Shown here piece after piece: positions 11,734 to 23,817 of a DNA stretch of 64,000 nt. The stretch lies in the NCBI GenBank assembly GCA_039090855.1, contig CM076991.1, positions 102,622,021 to 102,686,020 of the forward strand, given 5' to 3'. The notes under the pieces were generated by a model. It was not told where the DNA came from. It did no database searches and was given only the letters and a program-made list of their open reading frames with translations. Origin of the DNA: Macrothele yani. Its lineage: Eukaryota > Arthropoda > Arachnida > Araneae > Macrothelidae. A program made the position numbers and the translations under genes. Numbering within the stretch: position 1 is the first letter of the stretch; every line of letters starts with the position of its first letter.

Positions 11734-11899
11734 GGAATCAAAGAACCGTGTACTTTTGATAATCTGGAATTCAGATTTTAATGTGTAATCGCGAAAAGCG
11801 TATAGATGAATTACCCATATTAATGAGGTTGTACTGCACCTTCAATGTGTAATCGCTAAAAGCGTATAGATCAATTACCCGGATTAATGAGGTTGTACT

Positions 11900-12535
11900 G
11901 CACCTTCGTATAACTGATAAACGAATAGACGAGTTTCCACTGTATATACCTTTGTAAAACTGAAAAACGTACAACCGAGATTCCACCGCATATTCCTTTG
12001 TATAACTGGGAAACGTGTGACCGAGTTTCCACTGTATGTACCTTCGTAAAACTGAGAAACGTACAGCCGATGTTCCACTGTATATACTTTCATGGAACTG
12101 AGAAACGTATAACCGAGGATGTACTGTATACAGCTTCGTGGAACTGAGAAACGTATAACCGAGGATGTACTGTATACAGCTTCGTGGAACTGAAAAACGT
12201 ATAACCAAGATTGCACTGTATATATCTTTTTATTACTGAGAAATGTATAACCGAGTTTCCATTTTATATATCTTCGTATAACTGAGAAACGTATAGCCGA
12301 GTTTCCATTGTATATAATCTTCGTATAACCGGGGTTCCACTGTGTATATATTTTCTTATAACTAATAAATGTATAACCGAGTTTCCATTGTATATACCTT
12401 CGTATAACTGAGAAACGTATAACCGAGTTTCCCCTGCATATGATCTTGGTATAACTAAGAAACGTATAACCGGGATTCCACTGCATATACCTTCGTGGAA
12501 CTGAGAAACGTACAACCGAGGTTCCACTGCATATT
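11900..12535. repeat. 46-bp minisatellite, about 14 units
   Basis: The motif GAGAAACGTATAACCGAGTTTCCACTGTATATACCTTC (quoted in pieces: GAGAAACGTATAACCGAG, then TTCCACTGTATATACC) recurs every 46 bp, for example at 11931, 11977, 12023, 12069 and 12115. A degenerate partial duplication lies at 11780-11890. The units lack stops in all three minus-strand frames, giving overlapping ORFs of 87-200 codons that are artefacts of the 46-bp period. Confidence 0.95.
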
Positions 12536-14282
12536 GTTCTTAACCTTTAAGGCGTTGTTTAACTGTTTTAGTCTATGGCTTTGTCTTATGCGCTTTGCAT
12601 CGTTTCTTGCAGATTCTCTTGCGATGACAAGTGAAAGCTTTCGAATTTATAGCATGTTGAAACGACATTCTTCCTCACACGAAAATTATAGGATTATTTT
12701 TTTTTCTCGCTCTCGTTATTTCAGGATTTGAACGGAACTGAATGGAAAATGTAACTGATGAAATATGAAATATCTTAAAAATCCTTTAGAACTTAAATGA
12801 CTACCTTACATAATAAGCCGCAATACTCATGCCATTCAGGAGTTTCAAACCAAACGCACTGCACAAATTTCTCTTTGCCAAGTTTTGTAAACTTTTTTTC
12901 CCGATATCATTGTTTTAAAAGAAGTTATAAGTTCGTACGCTCGTGAATAAGTTTTTTAAATAATTCTTTGAATTGAACCGAATTTTTATTTCTTCAGTCC
13001 ACATTTTACCTTGAAAGCAAATTACTCTTACCTCGCCTAACTACATAAGGAAAAAACAGAATACGTTACAACTTCGGAGCCGTAGAACAGAATTATAAAA
13101 ACATATTGAGTTTGTACTTCGGCAGTTTAAATAATTTGAATTTAACACACGGTTTTATGCTTTCATTACTAACAACAAAATGAAATTGCGAATCTACTGA
13201 TGTTGTCATAAAAGACAAGACTCAGCGACTTTTGTGTTTGTTCTGCTTATTTTTATTTCCTGTCTTAAGCTAAAGTGAAATGATAAAAAGCCTGCTTTTT
13301 TCCCCCTAGAGAAGCCCCTAAGGTGGAAAAGGACTTTGAGAAGAGTCTTTTATTTGAAACCGATAGCGGGTGTTTGCGTGCTGCTAAAAGGAAACCTCTG
13401 CAATGACGTCCAGCCTGGGGATATCGAAGTCTCCTTTGTTTTTGCTCAAGACAAAGATCAACAAAAGGCATTTTGACAATTACTTTCTGACAACTTTCAT
13501 TTTCGTCATCGTTTTTTTTTTCTTTTTTCTTTTTGCTCTTAAGCTTAAAAGGATCGGTTCTTCCAAGGGAAATTGAAAACAGGTTTCCTACTCTGTGATT
13601 TTAAGAGCTAAGCTTCTTTTCAGCTTCTTGAATATCAGAAAGGTGTGCTATAAAAACGTCGAACAGGACAAATATTTTAGGGAAACTTGATTGCCAAGAC
13701 CACGGTACGCTCAAAAATAAAATTCGCTACAAAATAAATGCTACACGACCTGCTGGACATGAGCAGACTGGGTCGCCGGATACCGGTAAAATTCCCAGTG
13801 GGCAGCATTCAGGGCCGGTAGGACTCATGTCAAACCAAGAAATAAGTATATACACTCAGTAAACAAAACATTAGAGACAGTGGTGGTGGCGGTTGACATG
13901 CGGAATTGCCGCGCAGAGTGGAACAGTGTTGGCTTCGTTTATTTTATGGACTGTAGTGGACGCCAACTTCTCAGAAGAGTAGTTGTTTACCGGTTCCTGT
14001 TGTCATTGGAGCAAGGAAGCAAATAAATAAGTGAGTAAACAAATTGAATCTAATGGCAGGTGTTTTCTTTCGCACGTATCTTTATTCATCAGATGGGGGA
14101 GAGAGGGGGAGGGGTAAATATTGGAAAATTGGTTGGTCTGATTGAATAGTAAATACTTCCAGCGGATTGATAGATATCTCGGGCAACTTCCGCTACGTAA
14201 TTCCCGCTAAAATCTCCTTGTACTTCATTCCGTGCAAAAGCTTTTCCCCTGCCTCGAGACCTAGCAAAATCCTTCCAACTTC
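12536..14282. other. Unassigned stretch with a possible lone Tc1-type end
   Basis: Mostly AT-rich and featureless. At about 13853, TACACTCAGTAAACAAAACA looks like one end of a Tc1/mariner element, but no partner end or transposase was found nearby. Confidence 0.35.
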
Positions 14283-14445
14283 TCCCTTCAAGATCTCCAA
14301 GAAGACTTCCCGTTTATACTTCTTGTCCGTTCAAGATCTCCAAGAAGACTCCCCGTTTATACTTCTTCTCCCTTCAAGATCTCCAAGAAGACTTCCCGTT
14401 TATCACTTCTTCTCCCTTCAAGATCTCCAAGAAGATTTATGACTC
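14283..14445. repeat. 43-44-bp tandem repeat, four units
   Basis: TTCAAGATCTCCAAGAAGAC recurs at 14287, 14330, 14373 and 14417, with CCCGTTTATACTTCTTCTCC between. Units are nearly identical, so the array is young. Confidence 0.95.
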
Positions 14446-15106
14446 TGTGACGTATATTCTAGATTAATTTTCCTTTTTTAGTTTCTTTCCCTATGTAATT
14501 CTTGAGTTTATTCTCAGTATTCTTCACGCTTAACGGAATATCTTTTCCTTCAAACGAATACGTTTGGCAACACAATTGAGGTTGAATGCACGTGACGTAT
14601 GCATGTAATAAGATAAGAACAAGAGATAAAAAGCGACGACTGATCTGTTGTGAGAGAGGTGTTCATATTATTGAGAGCGGTTATTGAGGTGTGTTGATAA
14701 GAGCGATTATTGAGAGCTATTATTGTGAGCGATTATGATGAGCGTTCTTAAGAAAGTGCTGTACGAAAGAATTGAATAGTGTTGAGATAAATGTGTGGAG
14801 AGTGTTGTGATTCCATTCCGAATAAAGGACTGTTTCCGTAAGTTGACTTCTGGTTATGGTTATATGTTTTTGTCTGGCAGTTAAGGTTTGTTTCATTTAG
14901 GAACAATTTATTAGTATGTTGATATTTTAAGTTAGCGTAAAGGTCAAGACTTCCTTTACGCCACAACTCCTATCGGTTCCATTCCCCTACACGATCTGTC
15001 CTCTAGATGCTCTTGACGTAAGAAGTTATACAATTGCCTACTCCCATTGTCCCTGGCAGGCTCAAAATCCTTCCAACTATGATCTGTCCTCTAGATGCAC
15101 TTGACG
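14446..15106. other. Unassigned stretch with an 86-bp duplication
   Basis: GATCTGTCCTCTAGATGC followed by CTTGACGT occurs near 14993 and again near 15080, a partial direct duplication. Nothing else recognised. Confidence 0.45.
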
Positions 15107-15283
15107 TTCCGAGGGACAGGAAAAGATCCAGAAGAAAACCCCATGGGGGATGGATGGATGGATGGAGTTCGAAAGTATGCTAGAGTGACATGGAGGAGAC
15201 AGGCCCAATACAGACAATTGTGAAAGAAATTTGGGGAGACCTTCATCCAGCAGTAGATTGATAATGGTTGATGATGATGATAT
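15107..15283 (+). mobile_element. RTE LINE 3' end, truncated copy
   Basis: This matches the 3' end of the RTE element at 47398-49440: the segment around TTCGAAAGTATGC, ACATGGAGGAGAC, GAGACCTTC(A/G)TCCAGCAG, and the tail TTGATAATGGTTGATGATGA. It contains an expanded GGAT run (15146-15166). Only the last ~170 bp is present, a severely 5'-truncated insertion. Confidence 0.85.
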
Positions 15284-16620
15284 TATGTATATAACGATGA
15301 TTTCCTTCTGTTTGATTTTTTTCCTTCACTCACACGGTGTTCTGAAGTGGGGGCCATATCATAAATCAAGAGAAGTATAACGCGATCATTAAACTGTAAA
15401 TAAGTTAAAAAGCTTGTTACAGAGATAGGCAGAAGCTTGGTATGCGCATTTTTGTAGTAATCCAATCCATTGTTACGAGGATGTTATAATTATCGTTTCT
15501 AGGAATAGAATGGGAATATTCAGCAGTAGGTCTTGTTGTCCTCAGAATAGGAAACCGACGCATTCAAGATTCTACTATCATGTCGAAAACGATCTTTATT
15601 AGTGTTGTAAAATATCATTTCCCAAACAATTCAGCTTAGAACGTTGTCATAGTGCTTTATAGTTATATTGTTTTATTGCCTTCTTGTTCCGGACTTTGGT
15701 GTTGAAGAGGCGAAGTCAGGCTACGTAGTGATTTATCGCTTTTTTTTTTTTTTTTTTTGACAAGGTCTGGACTTCAAGCAACGAATAGCTAGGGCTCAAT
15801 ACAGAAGAACAGCACAGGTCGTCACTGGGAGAAAGAAGTGAGACACAGAGGTTTTGAGAGAGGGACCGAGAAAGACAAGGGCCTCCAAATGGCCAGTGCC
15901 AAAGAATAAGAATTACGCAGAATTGGAGTTGATTCGAAAGAGGAATAATTAATAAACAGAATAAGGAGCGACAAGACTGAAAGCTTTAAGGAATAAATAA
16001 GACAATTCCGGGACAACCAGCATAATAAGTTGTAGCTAATAATAAATTCATTGAAATTACAACCTACTTATCTATTCCTTCGTTATATATTTTCTACAAC
16101 GAGCTGCCATTAGGCTTAAAAATCGAATCCAAACGAGAAGTGTAAAATTCGCTTACAACAGTATGCTAACACAGTCATGAGCGTATATTTGAATTAACTT
16201 CACTATTAATTTTTTTTTTTAAATTTTCACGACTCAATTTATTTCACAATGCATATTTGAATAGTTTTCTCTCATCCAGGATTTTTGACATTTTTTTTTC
16301 ATGAGGGAATTTATGAGGAGCTCTCGTAGTTTCGTGTGCTTTTGCAGTACACTGCAAAACTGAAATTACCACCAGGGTTTGATGGTCCCAAACCTTCTCT
16401 GATGGTGCTCTTGAAAATCGCTACCGTAATATTCTCGTCTTTTCGTTCTGCAATACAAAATTACTCAGAAAAACACTGAACCACTGAAAATTCTCTCCCC
16501 AAAGATTCGTGCATGATGAGATAGCGAAACAATCGAATAAGAACTTCTTCTGCAGCTGTCGTTCTGAAGTAAAACTTTTGTTATAGTGAATCAAAGAGAC
16601 AAAATGTTATAGTCTACCAG
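15284..16620. other. Unassigned stretch
   Basis: No gene or transposon recognised. A poly-T run lies at 15739-15758. Confidence 0.45.
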
Positions 16621-17943
16621 CAGTGGCGTGCCCAGGAAGGGGTTGGTGTGTTAACCCCCTCCCTCAATTTGGAACCTTTCGATATTTCAAAAACGTGATT
16701 TTAAAAGGCAAAGTTTTGATAATATTTGAAATTGTTTTTATGTCTCATGGGAGCAACTGAGCGTGTTTTCTCCATTAAGACGAGGAAGGGGAAAGGAGCC
16801 AAGAACCAGAATGTCCAATTGCAATGAAAAGCCAATGCATGGGTATACATAAAGTTTCTGTGGCAACGAGGCAATGCCAAATTTGAGTTCTATCACTTAT
16901 TTCAGATAACTTTAAAGCACGCTGAAAAGCAAGGAGTTTTGATTAAAATACCAAGAATCACATCAAAGCAAAACCAACGCTGTAACAAAAACCCAGAAAA
17001 CCCAGAAGACTATGACAGGATTTCAACTCATGTGCCATTTTTAGACATGTTTATTAGTGCTTTGGAAAATAAATTTCTCGCACACAAATCGGTATTATCA
17101 GAATTCCGGTTACTTTTCCGAACTTGTTTTCTGCGCAGATAAATAGCAAAATATAAGTGGTCAGCCGTTATGTGGCGATAAGAATCTGCATTCGTGGCCA
17201 AAAGTACTGCGCTAGTAGACTGAAAGTCAAATCTTTTATATTTGAAGTCAACTTATACAGCGTAATGGTACAGCCAGGAATACATAATATACAACATTTT
17301 AAAGGAAATATTGCATGCTGAATTCAAATATTTTTACAGAATGTTATTTCCAGTAATAGAAGTGAAGTTACAAGCAAAAGTACAGCGTCTAGTCATAAAA
17401 AGCAAGAAATAGTGGAATTTGTGAAATTAGTGTACAATGCATTTAACGTAAGAAATACTGTACATTACATAATTGACAGTTGTAGGACACTTGAAATAAC
17501 TTACCAACAAGCAAAATAATGCTTTAATGTTTAAATGGATAACTACGGTTTCTTAATACCAAAGTGCACCTTCTTAGCATGGAACTAATGAACTTATCTA
17601 GTTGCTCATTGGTGACATCACGGTGCCATACGGCCCTTACAGACTCAATGAGATACTTTAAAATGATGCATGCATTCCTGGCTTTACCATTACGCTGTAT
17701 AAGTTGACTTCAAACATCAAAACTTAGACTTTCAGTCTATTGGTGCAGGACTTTTGGCCAAACTGTAGGTAGTAAGAATATTAATAATATTTTCCAGTAA
17801 TATTTATTTGAATATTTTTGCGCGGATGAAAAAAACAATGAACATCATTTTAAAAATGCACTCACAACACATTTAGTTGTATAAAAGAATACAACTAAAT
17901 GTGTTGTTCCCGCCTCACAAAAAAAATTCTGGGCACGCCACTG
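16621..17943. mobile_element. Non-autonomous hAT-like element
   Basis: The ends CAGTGGCGTGCCCAG (16621) and its reverse complement CTGGGCACGCCACTG (to 17943) form 15-bp inverted repeats of hAT style. The expected 8-bp target duplication is unclear (TCTACCAG left, TCTGGTGG right). No transposase is present. Inside, about 88 bp at 17197-17285 is repeated inverted at 17673-17763. A perfect 18-bp hairpin lies next to the right end (17864-17881 with 17890-17907). Confidence 0.8.
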
Positions 17944-18213
17944 TCTGGTGGCAGCGCATTGTTTTTCGCGTTCTATATACTTTTGTTTAAAAAAATGTTC
18001 ATGGGGGGGAGACTATGTCCATGGTTTTTCTCATACAGATAATATAAAATAGATTACTTTTTGAGAAATATTTAATTTACAACCCTGCAAAAGAGATAGC
18101 AGCGGTGGTTTCCGTTTTCGCAAATTTGGCGTCAGAATAATTAAACTTTTCCTCCTCATGAAACGCACGTAAGGCGTTAAGACTATATCATGTTGTGTTT
18201 TCAGCTCTCAGGG

Positions 18214-18216
<3 letters not shown>

Positions 18217-18246
<30 letters not shown>
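18217..18246. repeat. (TA)n microsatellite
   Basis: About fifteen AT steps directly abut the left arm of the Penelope-like element. A similar run lies at 22650-22684, shortly beyond its right arm. Confidence 0.9.
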
Positions 18247-18248
<2 letters not shown>

Positions 18249-18441
18249 TATAAAGAAGATACCTAAGCAAAAAAAATATACAAATATAATTTTGACTCAC
18301 ACCTAGTACAACATAGAAAAGGTTATGTATCTACCTGTGTGATCAAAAGGAAAAAAGGTAAAAAATAAAATAAAACAACTGAATGTAGAAGGTGTCGAGA
18401 ATACTGAGCCTTGGCTTTATCAAGGACCAGCAAAAACTCTG
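18245..18441 (+). repeat. Left inverted arm of the PLE
   Basis: Near-perfect reverse complement of 22344-22535; for example ATACCTAAGCAAAAAAA here against TTTTTTTGCTTAGGTAT there. Members of this group often carry such terminal repeats. Confidence 0.95.
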
Positions 18442-18442
18442 A

Positions 18443-19303
18443 AATGACAAACGTTGTTTGACATGTAAATCTGCAGATCCTAACCTCTATTCTTATGTTG
18501 AGGATAATTGCTCCAACAAGTTTTGCAAAGCCTACAATACCATCTATAAGCTCACCTGTACTGTCTGCAACCTTAGCTATATTGGCCAAAGTAAAAATCC
18601 TCTTCATCTTAGGATTAATGGTCACAGGTCTCTAGTAAACAAGTTCTCTAATTCAGGAGTGAACCCCTCCACAAATGCCAACCAGTACTCTACCTTTGAA
18701 TTAGAGCATTTCCATACTCATGGTTTTGACAAAGTGAAAATAGAGGTACTACATATTATCCCTGACCTCTATGCTCGGCTAGAAACTGAATCCCTTGAAA
18801 TTTTGCAGCATCAGTCTCTTTATCCCTATGGCCTTAATTCCACTCTATCTGACAATAAGCATAATCAGCATAAATTTTCAATTCGTGAACTCTTCTTTCT
18901 TGTTAATAATAAGAGCTGCTCTAGAGGTAATAGAGGACAGAGGTTATTTCGCACATCAAGCAAAGTTGATTTTGCTAACTTGCTAAAAACTCTGGAAGGC
19001 TTTAAAACTGGCACTAATTTTGTTAAAAATACTTACAAAATTCTCAAGTCCTTCAAGCACTCTGTTCTTAAATGTTTTTTCAAATTCTGGAATGAAACTG
19101 CTGACCATGTTGATAAGCATGTTTTTGCTTTGGTTCTGGACATTCTTAAACATATTCTTAAAGATAAAATTTCTCTTAAAGAATTTTCCAGTAATTTTGT
19201 TACCATCAGGTTCCTAAATAAAGCCTACGATAATCTCAATGTAAGGAAGCTGTTCTACAATAATGCAATTTTTTTCCCATCCACAGGCACCAGTCTATTG
19301 TAA
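18443..19303 (+). pseudogene. GIY-YIG endonuclease domain of the PLE
   Basis: Codes the nicking nuclease that prepares target DNA. The reading starts with RCLTC (a C-x2-C pair at about 18452-18466), then NTIYKLTC..C and SYIGQS, the two strands that name the family. An Arg and His follow in LRINGHRS, and a Glu-containing helix ARLETESLEILQ comes further on. No ATG supports the start; an in-frame TGA (18440-18442) lies just upstream of the Cys pair. Selenocysteine use of TGA has been reported in this clade, so a recoded TGA is possible but unproven. The frame ends in TAA at 19301 while similarity continues in another frame. Confidence 0.8.
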
Positions 19304-19535
19304 GTTTTAAATATGTTAAGACCTTAGGGTCAATAGTTAAAAACTACAAACTTAACTCTTCGAGCTACATTCCTGTAATTACTACTTGTTCTTGTGATGA
19401 ACATAAAGAAACAGTTCACTATGATAAGAATTACAACCATATTATCACCGGAAACTTGAGTTTTGTAGAAAATGAAAAGCTTAGGAATTTATTAGAGTAT
19501 GGCTCTAAATTCAGACATTCCTTATCAAATTTCCA
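19300..19535 (+). pseudogene. PLE linker/RT N-terminus, frameshifted
   Basis: In the frame starting at 19300 the sequence reads VSFKYVKTLG, then TCSCDEH, HIITGNLSFVENEKL and YGSKFRHS, the conserved segment preceding the RT palm in Penelope-like elements. It joins neither the GIY-YIG frame before it nor the RT frame after it. This shows two small compensating indels near 19297 and 19535. Confidence 0.75.
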
Positions 19536-20881
19536 AAGAAAGGATTCTTGAGAGCTTCACTCAAGATGTAAATAAATACATCGTAAAAACCAGTTTAACG
19601 TACGATCAGCCTATTGAGGCCTTCGCAGAATGGAAATATAATATAATCAATAGCTTCACCGGTGAGTTGGCAGGTCTGGACTTTTGTTTCGACAGAAATC
19701 TCTTTTTCTCTGGAGAAGCTAAAAGGTCACTCTCCAAACTGCAAGACCAATTTATTTTTACCACTACGGATAAAGCTAGCAATAATTTTGCAATTATCTG
19801 TAAGAAGTTCTATTTTGAATTGTTAACTATGGAACTCAATAATAGAGTAACATACGAGCCCGTAAGTTATTCTACCAAGCAGTTAGAAAATCGGTTTAAG
19901 GCATTCTTCAAGAAACTTAAAATTCCACAAACTAGAAGATATGAACCTGAATTTCCATTTCTTTTTGCAACGGTTAAGTTTCATAAGGATCCTGTGAAGT
20001 TCAGGTTCATAGCTAGTGGAGTAAGGAGTCATAAAAAGAAAATAGATCTTGCTTTTGAAGATGTCTTAAAGAAGGTTTTGAAACACATTAGAAACTGTTC
20101 TAACTTGATGTACAGAGATTTTTGGATAATTAATAATAATGCAGAAGTAATTTCTACTATACTCAAAGTTTGTCCCCTAGATATTAATAGTTATGATTTT
20201 GAAAACCTGTATACTAATCTGCCTCTATCAGATATTATCACTACCTTTAAAGAGCTGTATGCAGAATTTAAACTTAACCAATTTGTTGATGTAGGAACTT
20301 GGAACTCTTATCTCAATTGCTGCATAATAAATAACCATATCTTATATAATAATACTCTCTATAAGCAAGTGAACGGTATTCCAATGGGAACATCAACGTC
20401 CACGCATATCGCTAATCTATTCCTGTTCTTTAAGGAATATAAATTCATTAAAAATCACCCCACCTGCTCAGATAACTACCTTTACACTTTTAGATATATT
20501 GATGATCTGCTGTGTATCAATAATTCAGAAGTTATAGAGAGTGATTTTGATAATATCTATCCTAGCTCTCTTAACTTATGTAAAACCAACCACAGTAATC
20601 AGGAACTTGAGTTCCTAGACTTAAGCATTAAGCTCAACAGAGGTAACCCATCTATTAGCCTCTATGATAAAAGAGTTATTTTTCCTTTCAAAGTAATTAA
20701 ATATCTACACTGGAATAATAACATTTCAACCAAAGTAATTGAGAATGTACTAATTTCTCAGGTCCTAAGAATTTCAAGAATTTGCAGCAACAATTTGGAC
20801 TTCAATTACAACATTAATATACTATTAGAAAGTTTTCTAGAGAACGAAATTAGCCTTCTTCTTTCATCAAAAGAACTTTAA
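19499..20881 (+). pseudogene. Penelope-like reverse transcriptase domain (open 460 codons)
   Basis: Copies element RNA into DNA. All core motifs are visible in one open frame: DKASNNFAIICK (residues 91-102, typical of PLEs), KFRFIASG (167-174), motif A YDFENLYTNLP with the first catalytic Asp at 233, motif B GIPMGTSTSTHIANLF (293-308), motif C YIDD (333-336), and LEFLDLSI (370-377). The catalytic triad is intact. The first ATG (19499) lies inside the domain's upstream segment, so it is not the natural start. No GIY-YIG follows before the right arm. The domain itself is undamaged, suggesting recent activity. Confidence 0.9.
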
Positions 20882-22343
20882 GAAAAATTATTCTGAATAA
20901 TAGAGTAAGGTTGGCAGATCTGCTTTAATTTTCTACACAGTTAATAATATGATTCTGACCAATCAAAGCCGTAAGGAAGTTGGCTAGAGGATGCCTATTA
21001 ACTACCTAAAGGAACCTTAGTGCTATGGATATGACGGTCCTATTAAAACAAAAAATTAAATAATATAAACAAAATCACAAAAAAAGCTTAAAAATCCGTT
21101 TATAAAAGAAAATAAAAACAAATAAAAAAGAAAACTAGTTATTCATCACTAGGATAGCTATACTAAAAATAGTAAAACCAACATTAAAATTAATAAGATT
21201 CTGATTAATCTATAGAAGCTCACTAAGGTGATTTAATACATGCAAAGATTATTAAATAAACTGCTCGTGTATTTTATAATATTTCTCATGTATTCTGGAG
21301 AGTTAATTCTGCTCTTTCTGATCATACAGATCCACAGTCTTATGTTTATATATATTTTTTTTTTCTCTGGTTAAAATCTCCGCGCGTTGTTTTCTTGCTG
21401 TATGAGGAGGCCATCAGCCCCACCCTCACTGCCCCCCAGCGTCTAGGGAGTGGCAGAAGAGGTCAGCCATGTTCTTCTCTTGTGAGGAGAAAAGTTTTTG
21501 TAACACAAGAGGTAAGCTCTCTTCCTTGTTTTTGGGTTCTAGGTTTTATAAGTTCAATGTTTGTACTTCATGTACCTTTTCTCTGTCGTTTTTTAGCTTT
21601 TCAACTTTTAGGCATTGATTTGTCTGTTAACATTTTTGCGGGTTTTAACTCTTTCTTTTCTTTGTAACTTTGAGCGTCTTTTGGGGTACCTAGGAACAGA
21701 AGATGGCTTAGCTTGTTCCTTTTCTATGCGCTGTCTTGCGCTGTTTTTTCAAAGAAGTTAAGTTCTTAATACTAATTAATTATGCACTTAAAGCACTGCT
21801 GAAATACTTTGTACATATTGCAACTAACTGTTTAAGGTATATAACTTTCACAAAGTTTTCTTTAGTTAATTATTATCTTTAACTTATTCTCGTTTTTGTG
21901 TTGTCATAAGTTGTAGAGTAGGGGGTTTTAGACTCAAGTTTTCTTTCAAAAATCTGTTCGTTATAAATTAACATTTTCTTTTTTAATTGCAATGTAAAAT
22001 TTGGATTTCTTTTGCATTGTTTTTCAGGTTTAAATTCTCTCTCAAACGAACTTGGAATTTCGTTATGGCTGAAAATCATTTCTAATTATTATGTCACTCT
22101 CACAGCTTGAGTTCTCTTTAATCTTCTTCTCTCTGTTTAATAGTAACAGATGAAGAGTATGGGTCGGGCCAGGAAGGTTAATGGATGCAAGCGAAAATGT
22201 TAACTAGTGCTAGGTCATGCAACTCTAAGGAGGACATGACTTATATATATATTTTTTAAACTATTTTAGGTGGGAATGTTACTTGCATCTATGGCCTTGC
22301 AGAAACCCATTTCCAACTAGGTCATTGTGGAAGTGAGAAAATG
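20882..22343 (+). other. 3' region of the PLE
   Basis: AT-rich sequence between the RT stop and the right arm. Small ORFs here (for example 21395-21667) have no recognisable domain. I looked for, and did not find, a GIY-YIG motif or a convincing hammerhead core. Confidence 0.5.
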
Positions 22344-22535
22344 CAGAGTTTTTGCTGGTCCTTGATAAAGCCAAGGCTCAGTATTCTCGACACCTTCTAC
22401 ATTCAGTTGTTTTATTTTATTTTTTACCTTTTTTCCTTTTGATCACACAGGTAGATACATAACCTTTTCTATGTTGTACTAGGTGTGAGTCAAAATTATA
22501 TGTATTTTTTTGCTTAGGTATCTTCTTTATAGAAT
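22344..22535 (-). repeat. Right inverted arm of the PLE
   Basis: Reverse complement of the left arm, from CAGAGTTTTTGCTGGTCC to TCTTCTTTATAGAAT. Confidence 0.95.
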
Positions 22536-22648
22536 GTGAATTCCGAATTTTCAAAACTGCTGCGTTGCGCGTTTTGATTTTCAGGTTATTTTGCACCCTT
22601 CGTTTTAAATTCTAAAATTTTTTCCTTAGTCTTCAGTTTTGCTCTTTA

Positions 22649-22686
<38 letters not shown>

Positions 22687-23654
22687 CTACCATTATGTCT
22701 TTCAACAATACCCTCGGACGACGGAGTAAAAGGGAATAAAAATAAAGGAAGGAAGCTTCTCTAAAGAAAGGGTAAAGGACAAAATGAAAAGGATCTGTAA
22801 AAGGAAGATGACTCAGAAAAGACAAGTGCGTGCCAGAGTTCCGCATTACACTGACGTCAAAGGTCACAGTTCAAAGCCCCAGGCAGTTTCCTGAGAGAAG
22901 TGTCGCGTGTCGCGACTGGAGATCTTGGAGATCGAATGACAAAAGAGACAGATGATATAAGTCTATTGTGTTCTCCACAGCGAAGGACCAGCCCAACACT
23001 ACCCGTTCTTATGTCACAGCAGATTAAGCGTGGTAGTCCGTTCACGTTTCGGATGGAATTTCAGAAGCACATAGCTCCTAAATAAAAACGAAGCTCTCAC
23101 AGTGCAAACGTAAAAGCATTTTTCTTTGTCAACAGAAGGTGTTAGTTTGAACCATGTAACGAGCAGAATCACTAAATGTGTGAATCGCCATCTTTGGCAG
23201 CATTCACGTTCAGTTTACACTTGCAGAGACAGCTTGAACTCAGTGACGTACCTTTGGTCTGAGACCTAGACTATCTCACCCGTTCGCCCCAACCAGTACT
23301 GTTTTTTTTTTAATTGCGAAGTTTAATTTTTGGTTGTTAAGTAATAGAAGTAACTGTTTTTCTAAATTTTAGGTACATGCTATTGATAACGTTATTCCAA
23401 ATAATTATGAGGATTAGGATATGAACACTTATTTGTACATAAACTCCATTCTTCTGAATACTTTATTTGTGCATGAACTCTATTCTTCTTTCCTTTTGTG
23501 TGAACTTGAGTGTCACGTTTTCATAAAAAGTTTCTTTGAATACTTTTTCATATTTAAAAAGAATGTTTTTCTCTATTGACAAAACAGCCAATTTGCACGC
23601 ATGTACATGTGTGGTTCTGAGATTTATCTTGATTTTTTTAATGCAGAAAAACTT
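22536..23654. other. Unassigned stretch
   Basis: It contains an (AT)n run at 22650-22684 and a TGACGTCA palindrome at 22852-22859. At about 23109 there is a 29-bp sequence (beginning CGTAAAAGCATTTTTC) that is repeated exactly near 25668. No gene recognised. Confidence 0.4.
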
Positions 23655-23817
23655 TATAACGAAGTAAATTTCTCCGTCATTTTTGGTCTACGCTGGGATT
23701 CGAACCCGAGGCCGCTTATTCCGGAACAAGTCGCTCTACCAACTGAGCTACGCAGACGCTTATTCTGATTAATATCTGCCTTTATGCCGTGTGCGTCCTG
23801 CTGGCAGGTACGTCACA
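23655..23817 (-). mobile_element. tRNA-derived SINE, family 3, copy 2
   Basis: On the minus strand: TGTGACGTACCTGCC leader, tRNA-like body with GTAGCTCAGTTGGTAGAGC and GGTTCGAATCCC, and terminal ACTTCGTTATA. Full length at 163 bp. Confidence 0.9.

Larger units (their letters stand above)
18245..22535 (+). mobile_element. Naiad-type Penelope-like retroelement, nearly full length
   Basis: A 4.3-kb element bounded by inverted arms (18245-18441 and 22344-22535) that match almost throughout. The order inside is a Cys pair, GIY-YIG nuclease, linker, then reverse transcriptase, and no nuclease follows the RT. Canonical Penelope elements have the nuclease after the RT. The permuted order with a C-x2-C upstream is the hallmark described for the Naiad clade of invertebrates. 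A 1.4-kb AT-rich 3' region separates RT from the right arm. Frame breaks near 19300 and 19530 make this copy inactive as it stands. Confidence 0.85.
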
